DNA from: Megalopta genalis
Taxonomy: Eukaryota; Arthropoda; Insecta; Hymenoptera; Halictidae
DNA length: 64,000 bases
Assembly: GCF_051020955.1 (NCBI RefSeq)
Contig: NW_027476157.1
Span: 434,001 to 498,000 of the forward strand
Reading direction: 5' to 3'
Part shown: positions 51,418-62,344 of the stretch, one piece after another
How positions within the stretch are numbered: the first letter of the stretch is position 1
Layout of the letters: each line of letters begins with the position of its first letter
Notes under the pieces: model-generated
Database searches by the model: none
What the model was told of the DNA's origin: nothing
What the model saw: the letters and a program-made list of their open reading frames with translations, nothing else
Position numbers and translations under genes: made by a program

Positions 51418-52821
51418 CTAAGCTAAATCATGTGTTTCGCATGGAATTGAAGCTACTTGGTTTGTTTCGCCTGCATTTGAAGCTATACCATTTACGTCGC
51501 AAGTATTTGAAACTAAATCATTTGTTTCGCATGGATTTGAAGTTAAGCCATCTACTTCGCATTGATTTGAAACTAAATCATGTGTTTCGCTTGGTTTTAA
51601 TGCTAACTCGTTTGTTTCGCATGCGGTTGAAGCTAAATCATGTTTATCGCAAGTATATGAAGCTAAACCATTTGTTTCGCAAGAATATGAAGCTAAACCT
51701 TGTGTTTCGCTTGAATTTGAAGCTAAATCATGTAATTCGCATGGATTTGAAACTAACTCGTTTGTTTCGCCTGCATTTGAAGCTAAATCATGTTTATCAC
51801 AAGTATCTGAATCTAAACCATTTGTTTCGCAAAAATATGAAGCTAAACCATGTGTTTCGCTTGGATTTGAAGCTAAATCACGTGTTTCGCATGGATTTGA
51901 AACTAACTCGTTTGTTTCGACTGCAGTTGAAGCTAAATCCTGTTTATCACAAGTATCTGAAGCTAAACCACTTGTTTCGCAAGTATATGAAGCTAAACCA
52001 TGTGCTTCGCATTGATTTGAAGCTAAATCTTGTGTTCCGCATGGATCTGAAGCTAACTCGTTTGTTTTGCCTGCATTTGATGTTATATCATTTATAACGC
52101 AAGTATTTGAAGCTAAATCATTTGTTCCGCATGGATTTGAAGCTACGCCTTCTACTTCGCATTGATTTTTAGCTAAATCATGTGTTTCGCATGGATTTGA
52201 TGCTAACTCGTTTGTTTCGACTGCATTTGAAGCTATATCACTTCTATCGCAGGTATTTGAATCTAAATCATTCGTATGGCATCGATTTGAACCTAAGCCT
52301 TCTACTTCGCATTGAATTGAAGCTAAATCGCGTGTTTCTCTTGGATTGTAAACTAACTCGTTCGTTTCGCATGCAGTTGAAGCTAAATTATGTGTATCAC
52401 AAGTATCTGAAGCTAAACCACTTGTTTCGCAAGTATATGAAGCTAAACCATGTGCTTCGCATTGATTTGAAGCTAAATCTTGTGTTCCGCATGGATCTGT
52501 AGCTAACTCGTTTGTTTTGCCTGCATTTGATGTTATATCATTTATAACGCAAGTATTTGAAGCTAAATCATTTGATTCGCAAGTATTTGAAGAAATATCA
52601 TTTGTTTCGCATGAATTTGAAGCTACCTCGTTTGTTTCGCCTGCAGTTGAACCTATATCACTTATATCGCAAGTATTTGAAGCTAAATCATTTGTTCCGC
52701 ATGGATTTGAAGCTACGCCTTTTACTTCGCATTGATTTTTAGCTAAATCATGTGTTTCGCATGAATTTGATGCTAACTCGTTTGTTTCGACTGCATTTGA
52801 AGCTATATCATTTAATCGCAA
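51418..52821 (-). other. Longest antisense open frame, 467 codons, SNPCETNDLA frame (not called a gene)
   Basis: On the minus strand the monomer reads a hydrophilic 10-residue repeat, SNPCETNDLA, with class forms SNTCDINDIA, SNAGETNELA, SNQCEVEGLA and SNPCETHDLA. An acidic residue at positions 5 and 8 and a Cys (or Ser/Gly) at position 4 recur. It is open here because class-E monomers end CATTGA (Gln in this frame); where they end CATTAA the frame stops. There is no signal peptide and no unique terminus. It is the most protein-like of the three open frames, but it is broken in most of the array. Confidence 0.2.
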
Positions 52822-53770
52822 GTATTTGAAGCTAAATCATTTGTTCCGCATGGATTTGAGGCTAACCCACCTACTTCGCATTGATTTGAAGCTAAATCAT
52901 GTGTCTCGCTTGGTTTTAAAGCTAACTCGTTTGTTTCGCATGCGGTTGATGCTAAATCATGTTTATCACAAGTATATGAAGCTAAACCATTTGTTTCGCA
53001 AGAATATGAAGCTAAACCATGTGTTTCGCCTGCATTTGAAGCTAAATCATGTTTATCACAAGTATCTGAATCTAAACCATTTGTTTCGCAAGAATATGAA
53101 GCTAAACCATGTGTTTCGCTTGGATTTGAAGCTAAATCATGTGTTTCGCATGGATTTGAAACTAACTCGTTTGTTTCGCCTGCATTTGAAGCTATATCAC
53201 TTCTATCGCAGGTATTTGAATCTAAATCATTCGTATGGCATCGATTTGAAGCTAAGCCTTCTACTTCGCATTGAATTGAAGCTAAATCGCGTGTTTCTCT
53301 TGGATTGTAAACTAACTCGTTCGTTTCGCATGCAGTTGAAGCTAAATCATGTTTATCACAAGTATCTGAAGCTAATCCACTTGTTTCGCAAGCATATGAA
53401 GCTAAACCATGTGCTTCGCATTGATTTGAAGCTAAATCATGTGTTCCGCATGGATTTGAAGCTAAGTCGTTTGTTTTGCCTACATTTGAAGTTATATCGT
53501 TTATATCGCAAGTTTTTGAAGCTAAATCATTTGTTTCGTATGAATTCTAAGCTAAATCATGTGTTTCGTATGGAATTGAAGCTACTTGGTTTGTTTCGCC
53601 TGCATTTGAAGCTATATCATTTACGTCGCAAGTATTTGAAGCTATATCATATGTTTCGCATGGATTTGAAGTTAAGCCATCTACTTAGCATTGATTTGAA
53701 ACTAAATCATGTGTTTCGCTTGGATTTGAAGCTAACTCGTTTGTTTCGCCTGCATTTGAAGCTATATCAT

Positions 53771-54671
53771 TTAGTCGCAAGTATGTGAAGCTAAATAATC
53801 TGTTTCGCATGAATCTTAAGCTAAATCATGTGTTTCGCATGGAATTGAAGCTACCTGGTTTGTTTCGCCTGCATTTGAAGCTATATCATTTAGTCGCAAG
53901 TATGTGAAGCTAAATAATCTGTTTCGCATGAATCTTAAGCTAAATCATGTGTTTCGCATGGAATTGAAGCTACTTGGTTTGTTTCGCCTGCATTTGAAGC
54001 TATATCATTTACGTCGCAAGTATTGGAAGCTATATCATATGTTTCGCATGGATTTGAAGTTAAGCCATCTACTTAGCATTGATTTGAAACTAAATCATGT
54101 GTTTCGCTTGGATTTGAAGCTAACTCGTTTGTTTCGCCTGCATTTGAAGCTATATCATTTAGTCGCAAGTATGTGAAGCTAAATAATCTGTTTCGCATGA
54201 ATCTTAAGCTAAATCATGTGTTTCGCATGGAATTGAAGCTACCTGGTTTGTTTCGCCTGCATTTGAAGCTATATCATTTAGTCGCAAGTATGTGAAGCTA
54301 AATAATCTGTTTCGCATGAATCTTAAGCTAAATCATGTGTTTCGCATGGAATTGAAGCTACCTGGTTTGTTTCGCCTGCATTTGCAGCTATATCATTTAC
54401 GTCGCAAGTATTTGAAGCTAAATCATATGTCCCGCATGGATTTGAAGTTAAGCCATCTACTTAGCATTGATTTGAAACTAAATCATGTGTTTCGAATGGA
54501 TTTGAAGCTAACTCGTTTGTTTCGCCTGCAGAAGAAGCTAAATCATGTTTATCACAAGTATCTGAAGCTAAACCACTTGTTTCGCAAGTATATGAAGCTA
54601 AACCATGTGCTTCGCATTGATTTGAAGCTAAATCTTGTGTTCCGCATGGATCTGAAGCTAACTCGTTTGTT
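53771..54671. repeat. Local 119-bp tandem doublets
   Basis: A four-monomer unit of 119 bp (one 29-bp monomer ending ATTTAGTCGCAAGTA plus three 30-bp monomers) is repeated: its GTCGCAAGTATG mark lies at about 53774, 53893, 54162 and 54281. Spacings are 119, 269 (119+150) and 119. The copies are almost identical, so the expansion is recent. The second doublet recurs at 59350/59469 (offset 5,188) inside the second 3-kb unit. Confidence 0.85.
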
Positions 54672-56861
54672 TTGCCTGCATTTGATGTTATATCATTTAT
54701 AACGCAAGTATTTGAAGCTAAATCATTTGTTTCGCAAGTATTTGAAGAAATACCATTTGTTTCGCATGGATTTGAAGCTACTTCGTTTCTTTCGCCTGCA
54801 GTTGAACCTATATCACTTATATCGCAAGTATTTGAAGGTAAATCATTTGTTCCGCATGGATTTGAAGCTACGCCTTCTACTTTGCATTGAGTTTTAGCTA
54901 AATCATGTGTTTCGCATGGATTTGTTGTTAACTCGTTTGTTTCGCATGAATTTGAAGCTGTATCACTTATATTCGCAAGTATTTGAAGCTAAGTCATTTT
55001 TTTCGCATGGATATGAAGCTAAGCCACCTACTACGCATTGATTTGAAGCTAAATCATGTGTCTCGCTTGGTTTTAAAGCTAACTCGTTTGATTCGCATGC
55101 GGTTGAAGCTAAATCATGTTTATCACAAGCATATGAAGCTAAACCATTTGTTTCGCAAGAATATGAAGCTAAACCATGTGTTTGGCTTGGATTTGAAGCT
55201 AAATCATGTGTTTCCCATGGATTTGAAACTAACTCGTTTGTTTCGCCTGCATTTGAAGCTAAATCATGTTTATCACAAGTATCTGAATCTAAACCACTTG
55301 TTTCGCAAGCATATGAAGCTAAACCACGTGTTTCGCATGAATTTGAAGCTAAATCATGTGTTTCGCATAGACTTGAAGCTAACTCGTTTGTTTCGCCTGC
55401 ATTTGAAGCTATATCACTTCTATCGCAGGTATTTGAAACTAAATCATTCGTATGGCATCGATTTGAAGCTAAGCCTTCTACTTCGCATTGAATTGAAGCT
55501 AAATCGCGTGTTTCTCTTGGATTGTAAACTAACTCGTTTGTTTCGCCTGCATTTGAAGCTATATCAATTATATAACAAGTATTTGAAGCTAAGTCATTTG
55601 TGTCGCATGGCTTTGAAGATAAACCTTCTACTTTGCATTAATTTGAAGGTAAATCATGTGTTTCGAATGGATTTGAAGCTAACTCGTTTGTTTCGCCTGC
55701 AGTTGAAGCTAAATTATGTGTATCACAAGTATCTGAAGCTAAACCACTTGTTTCGCAAGTATATGAAGCTAAACCATGTGCTTCGCATTGATTTGAAGCT
55801 AAATCTTGTGTTCCGCATGGATCTGTAGCTAACTCGTTTGTTTTGCCTGCATTTGATGTTATATCATTTATAACGCAAGTATTTGAAGCTAAATCATTTG
55901 ATTCGCAAGCATTTGAAGAAATATCATTTGTTTCGCATGGATTTGAAGCTACCTCGTTTGTTTCGCCTGCAGTTGAACCTATATCACTTATATCGCAAGT
56001 ATTTGAAGCTAAATCATTTGTTCCGCATGGATTTGAAGCTACGCCTTTTACTTCGCATTGATTTTTAGCTAAATCATGTGTTTCGCATGAATTTGATGCT
56101 AACTCGTTTGTTTCGACTGCATTTGAAGCTATATCATTTAATCGCAAGTATTTGAAGCTAAATCATTTGTTCCGCATGGATTTGAGGCTAACCCACCTAC
56201 TTCGCATTGATTTGAAGCTAAATCATGTGTCTCGCTTGGTTTTAAAGCTAACCCGTTTGTTTCGCATGCGGTTGAAGCTAAATCATGTTTGTCACAAGTA
56301 TATGAAGCTAAACCATTTGTTTCGCAAGCATATGAAGCTAAACCACGTGTTTCGCATGAATTTGAAGCTAAATCATGTGTTTCGCATAGACTTGAAGCTA
56401 ACTCGTTTGTTTCGCCTGCATTTGAAGCTATATCACTTCTATCGCAGGTATTTGAAACTAAATCATTCGTATGGCATCGATTTGAAGCTAAGCCTTCTAC
56501 TTCGCATTGAATTGAAGCTAAATCGCGTGTTTCTCTTGGATTGTAAACTAACTCGTTTGTTTCGCCTGCATTTGAAGCTATATCAATTATATAACAAGTA
56601 TTTGAAGCTAAGTCATTTGTGTCGCATGGCTTTGAAGATAAACCTTCTACTTTGCATTAATTTGAAGGTAAATCATGTGTTTCGAATGGATTTGAAGCTA
56701 ACTCGTTTGTTTCGCCTGCAGTTGAAGCTAAATTATGTGTATCACAAGTATCTGAAGATAAACCACTTGTTTCGCAAGTATATGAAGCTAAACCATGTGC
56801 TTCGCATTGATTTGAAGCTAAATCTTGTGTTCCGCATGGATCTGAAGCTAACTCGTTTGTT
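54672..56861. repeat. Recent large unit U1 (2,190 bp)
   Basis: First of three near-identical type II units. It begins at the CCTGCATTTGATGTTATATC monomer and carries diagnostic variants AAGTCATTTTTTTCGC, GTTTGGCTTGG, TTCTCTTGGATTGTAAAC and GATTCGCAAGCATTTG. The next unit starts 2,190 bp later with the same sequence. Internally, 55382-55850 is nearly repeated at 56402-56860. Confidence 0.88.
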
Positions 56862-59859
56862 TTGCCTGCATTTGATGTTATATCATTTATAACGCAAGTA
56901 TTTGAAGCTAAATCATTTGTTTCGCAAGTATTTGAAGAAATACCATTTGTTTCGCATGGATTTGAAGCTACTTCGTTTCTTTCGCCTGCAGTTGAACCTA
57001 TATCACTTATATCGCAAGTATTTGAAGGTAAATCATTTGTTCCGCATGGATTTGAAGCTACGCCTTCTACTTTGCATTGAGTTTTAGCTAAATCATGTGT
57101 TTCGCATGGATTTGTTGTTAACTCGTTTGTTTCGCATGAATTTGAAGCTGTATCACTTATATTCGCAAGTATTTGAAGCTAAGTCATTTTTTTCGCATGG
57201 ATATGAAGCTAAGCCACCTACTACGCATTGATTTGAAGCTAAATCATGTGTCTCGCTTGGTTTTAAAGCTAACTCGTTTGATTCGCATGCGGTTGAAGCT
57301 AAATCATGTTTATCACAAGCATATGAAGCTAAACCATTTGTTTCGCAAGAATATGAAGCTAAACCATGTGTTTGGCTTGGATTTGAAGCTAAATCATGTG
57401 TTTCCCATGGATTTGAAACTAACTCGTTTGTTTCGCCTGCATTTGAAGCTAAATCATGTTTATCACAAGTATCTGAATCTAAACCACTTGTTTCGCAAGC
57501 ATATGAAGCTAAACCACGTGTTTCGCATGAATTTGAAGCTAAATCATGTGTTTCGCATAGACTTGAAGCTAACTCGTTTGTTTCGCCTGCATTTGAAGCT
57601 ATATCACTTCTATCGCAGGTATTTGAAACTAAATCATTCGTATGGCATCGATTTGAAGCTAAGCCTTCTACTTCGCATTGAATTGAAGCTAAATCGCGTG
57701 TTTCTCTTGGATTGTAAACTAACTCGTTTGTTTCGCCTGCATTTGAAGCTATATCAATTATATAACAAGTATTTGAAGCTAAGTCATTTGTGTCGCATGG
57801 CTTTGAAGATAAACCTTCTACTTTGCATTAATTTGAAGGTAAATCATGTGTTTCGAATGGATTTGAAGCTAACTCGTTTGTTTCGCCTGCAGTTGAAGCT
57901 AAATTATGTGTATCACAAGTATCTGAAGCTAAACCACTTGTTTCGCAAGTATATGAAGCTAAACCATGTGCTTCGCATTGATTTGAAGCTAAATCTTGTG
58001 TTCCGCATGGATCTGTAGCTAACTCGTTTGTTTTGCCTGCATTTGATGTTATATCATTTATAACGCAAGTATTTGAAGCTAAATCATTTGATTCGCAAGC
58101 ATTTGAAGAAATATCATTTGTTTCGCATGGATTTGAAGCTACCTCGTTTGTTTCGCCTGCAGTTGAACCTATATCACTTATATCGCAAGTATTTGAAGCT
58201 AAATCATTTGTTCCGCATGGATTTGAAGCTACGCCTTTTACTTCGCATTGATTTTTAGCTAAATCATGTGTTTCGCATGAATTTGATGCTAACTCGTTTG
58301 TTTCGACTGCATTTGAAGCTATATCATTTAATCGCAAGTATTTGAAGCTAAATCATTTGTTCCGCATGGATTTGAGGCTAACCCACCTACTTCGCATTGA
58401 TTTGAAGCTAAATCATGTGTCTCGCTTGGTTTTAAAGCTAACCCGTTTGTTTCGCATGCGGTTGAAGCTAAATCATGTTTGTCACAAGTATATGAAGCTA
58501 AACCATTTGTTTCGCAAGCATATGAAGCTAAACCACGTGTTTCGCATGAATTTGAAGCTAAATCATGTGTTTCGCATAGACTTGAAGCTAACTCGTTTGT
58601 TTCGCCTGCATTTGAAGCTATATCACTTCTATCGCAGGTATTTGAAACTAAATCATTCGTATGGCATCGATTTGAAGCTAAGCCTTCTACTTCGCATTGA
58701 ATTGAAGCTAAATCGCGTGTTTCTCTTGGATTGTAAACTAACTCGTTTGTTTCGCCTGCATTTGAAGCTATATCAATTATATAACAAGTATTTGAAGCTA
58801 AGTCATTTGTGTCGCATGGCTTTGAAGATAAACCTTCTACTTTGCATTAATTTGAAGGTAAATCATGTGTTTCGAATGGATTTGAAGCTAACTCGTTTGT
58901 TTCGCCTGCAGTTGAAGCTAAATTATGTGTATCACAAGTATCTGAAGATAAACCACTTGTTTCGCAAGTATATGAAGCTAAACCATGTGCTTCGCATTGA
59001 TTTGAAGCTAAATCTTGTGTTCCGCATGGATCTGTAGCTAACTCGTTTGTTTTGCCTGCATTTGATGTTATATCATTTATAACGCAAGTATTTGAAGCTA
59101 AATCATTTGATTCGCAAGCATTTGAAGAAATATCATTTGTTTCGCATGGATTTGAAGCTACCTCGTTTGTTTCGCCTGCAGTTGAACCTATATCACTTAT
59201 ATCGCAAGTATTTGAAGCTAAATCATTTGTTCCGCATGGATTTGAAGCTACGCCTTTTACTTCGCATTGATTTTTAGCTAAATCATGTGTTTCGCATGAA
59301 TTTGATGCTAACTCGTTTGTTTCGACTGCATTTGAAGCTATATCATTTAGTCGCAAGTATGTGAAGCTAAATAATCTGTTTCGCATGAATCTTAAGCTAA
59401 ATCATGTGTTTCGCATGGAATTGAAGCTACCTGGTTTGTTTCGCCTGCATTTGAAGCTATATCATTTAGTCGCAAGTATGTGAAGCTAAATAATCTGTTT
59501 CGCATGAATCTTAAGCTAAATCATGTGTTTCGCATGGAATTGAAGCTACCTGGTTTGTTTCGCCTGCATTTGCAGCTATATCATTTACGTCGCAAGTATT
59601 TGAAGCTAAATCATATGTCCCGCATGGATTTGAAGTTAAGCCATCTACTTAGCATTGATTTGAAACTAAATCATGTGTTTCGAATGGATTTGAAGCTAAC
59701 TCGTTTGTTTCGCCTGCAGAAGAAGCTAAATCATGTTTATCACAAGTATCTGAAGCTAAACCACTTGTTTCGCAAGTATATGAAGCTAAACCATGTGCTT
59801 CGCATTGATTTGAAGCTAAATCTTGTGTTCCGCATGGATCTGAAGCTAACTCGTTTGTT
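56862..59859. repeat. Recent large unit U2 (2,998 bp)
   Basis: Same order as U1 with 808 extra bases at about 59052-59859. The extra part is a second copy of the segment at 58033 (offset 1,019) followed by a copy of 54154-54671 with its 119-bp doublet. U2 is thus U1 plus a duplicated piece drawn from upstream DNA, as expected from unequal exchange between misaligned copies. Confidence 0.88.
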
Positions 59860-62344
59860 TTGCCTGCATTTGATGTTATATCATTTATAACGCAAGTATT
59901 TGAAGCTAAATCATTTGTTTCGCAAGTATTTGAAGAAATACCATTTGTTTCGCATGGATTTGAAGCTACTTCGTTTCTTTCGCCTGCAGTTGAACCTATA
60001 TCACTTATATCGCAAGTATTTGAAGGTAAATCATTTGTTCCGCATGGATTTGAAGCTACGCCTTCTACTTTGCATTGAGTTTTAGCTAAATCATGTGTTT
60101 CGCATGGATTTGTTGTTAACTCGTTTGTTTCGCATGAATTTGAAGCTGTATCACTTATATTCGCAAGTATTTGAAGCTAAGTCATTTTTTTCGCATGGAT
60201 ATGAAGCTAAGCCACCTACTACGCATTGATTTGAAGCTAAATCATGTGTCTCGCTTGGTTTTAAAGCTAACTCGTTTGATTCGCATGCGGTTGAAGCTAA
60301 ATCATGTTTATCACAAGCATATGAAGCTAAACCATTTGTTTCGCAAGAATATGAAGCTAAACCATGTGTTTGGCTTGGATTTGAAGCTAAATCATGTGTT
60401 TCCCATGGATTTGAAACTAACTCGTTTGTTTCGCCTGCATTTGAAGCTAAATCATGTTTATCACAAGTATCTGAATCTAAACCACTTGTTTCGCAAGCAT
60501 ATGAAGCTAAACCACGTGTTTCGCATGAATTTGAAGCTAAATCATGTGTTTCGCATAGACTTGAAGCTAACTCGTTTGTTTCGCCTGCATTTGAAGCTAT
60601 ATCACTTCTATCGCAGGTATTTGAAACTAAATCATTCGTATGGCATCGATTTGAAGCTAAGCCTTCTACTTCGCATTGAATTGAAGCTAAATCGCGTGTT
60701 TCTCTTGGATTGTAAACTAACTCGTTTGTTTCGCCTGCATTTGAAGCTATATCAATTATATAACAAGTATTTGAAGCTAAGTCATTTGTGTCGCATGGCT
60801 TTGAAGATAAACCTTCTACTTTGCATTAATTTGAAGGTAAATCATGTGTTTCGAATGGATTTGAAGCTAACTCGTTTGTTTCGCCTGCAGTTGAAGCTAA
60901 ATTATGTGTATCACAAGTATCTGAAGCTAAACCACTTGTTTCGCAAGTATATGAAGCTAAACCATGTGCTTCGCATTGATTTGAAGCTAAATCTTGTGTT
61001 CCGCATGGATCTGTAGCTAACTCGTTTGTTTTGCCTGCATTTGATGTTATATCATTTATAACGCAAGTATTTGAAGCTAAATCATTTGATTCGCAAGCAT
61101 TTGAAGAAATATCATTTGTTTCGCATGGATTTGAAGCTACCTCGTTTGTTTCGCCTGCAGTTGAACCTATATCACTTATATCGCAAGTATTTGAAGCTAA
61201 ATCATTTGTTCCGCATGGATTTGAAGCTACGCCTTTTACTTCGCATTGATTTTTAGCTAAATCATGTGTTTCGCATGAATTTGATGCTAACTCGTTTGTT
61301 TCGACTGCATTTGAAGCTATATCATTTAATCGCAAGTATTTGAAGCTAAATCATTTGTTCCGCATGGATTTGAGGCTAACCCACCTACTTCGCATTGATT
61401 TGAAGCTAAATCATGTGTCTCGCTTGGTTTTAAAGCTAACCCGTTTGTTTCGCATGCGGTTGAAGCTAAATCATGTTTGTCACAAGTATATGAAGCTAAA
61501 CCATTTGTTTCGCAAGCATATGAAGCTAAACCACGTGTTTCGCATGAATTTGAAGCTAAATCATGTGTTTCGCATAGACTTGAAGCTAACTCGTTTGTTT
61601 CGCCTGCATTTGAAGCTATATCACTTCTATCGCAGGTATTTGAAACTAAATCATTCGTATGGCATCGATTTGAAGCTAAGCCTTCTACTTCGCATTGAAT
61701 TGAAGCTAAATCGCGTGTTTCTCTTGGATTGTAAACTAACTCGTTTGTTTCGCCTGCATTTGAAGCTATATCAATTATATAACAAGTATTTGAAGCTAAG
61801 TCATTTGTGTCGCATGGCTTTGAAGATAAACCTTCTACTTTGCATTAATTTGAAGGTAAATCATGTGTTTCGAATGGATTTGAAGCTAACTCGTTTGTTT
61901 CGCCTGCAGTTGAAGCTAAATTATGTGTATCACAAGTATCTGAAGATAAACCACTTGTTTCGCAAGTATATGAAGCTAAACCATGTGCTTCGCATTGATT
62001 TGAAGCTAAATCTTGTGTTCCGCATGGATCTGTAGCTAACTCGTTTGTTTTGCCTGCATTTGATGTTATATCATTTATAACGCAAGTATTTGAAGCTAAA
62101 TCATTTGATTCGCAAGCATTTGAAGAAATATCATTTGTTTCGCATGGATTTGAAGCTACCTCGTTTGTTTCGCCTGCAGTTGAACCTATATCACTTATAT
62201 CGCAAGTATTTGAAGCTAAATCATTTGTTCCGCATGGATTTGAAGCTACGCCTTTTACTTCGCATTGATTTTTAGCTAAATCATGTGTTTCGCATGAATT
62301 TGATGCTAACTCGTTTGTTTCGACTGCATTTGAAGCTATATCAT
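59860..62344. repeat. Recent large unit U3 (partial, about 2,485 bp)
   Basis: Follows U2 at offset 2,998 up to about 62345, including the internal 1,019-bp repeat (61031 and 62050). There U2 continues with TTTAGTCGCAAGTATG while U3 has TTTAATCGCAAGTATTTG and joins the order seen at 22.98 and 44.03 kb. I saw hardly any substitution between U2 and U3 over ~2.5 kb. Confidence 0.87.

Larger units (their letters stand above)
35365..53770. repeat. Type II higher-order array, block 4 (main)
   Basis: About 18 kb of type II cycles composed of a patchwork of longer copied segments: 35880-38160 with 40173-42453, 38157-39620 with 47625-49088, 40880-43245 with 1105-3470, and 46673-47190 with 50158-50690. 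Fixed 29- and 31-bp monomers recur throughout. A few local indels occur: CATGTTATCAC at 44515, GATTGATTTGATC at 45905, CAATTGTCTG at 46398 and TTTTGCTGC at 46425. No non-repeat sequence is present. Confidence 0.9.

Noticed and set aside
51418..52821. Antisense gene for a Cys/Asn-rich secreted repeat protein (SNPCETNDLA)
   Set aside because: No signal peptide or non-repeat part; the frame stops wherever class E ends CATTAA, and at 29/31-bp monomers. Kept only as an open frame and as a finding to test.
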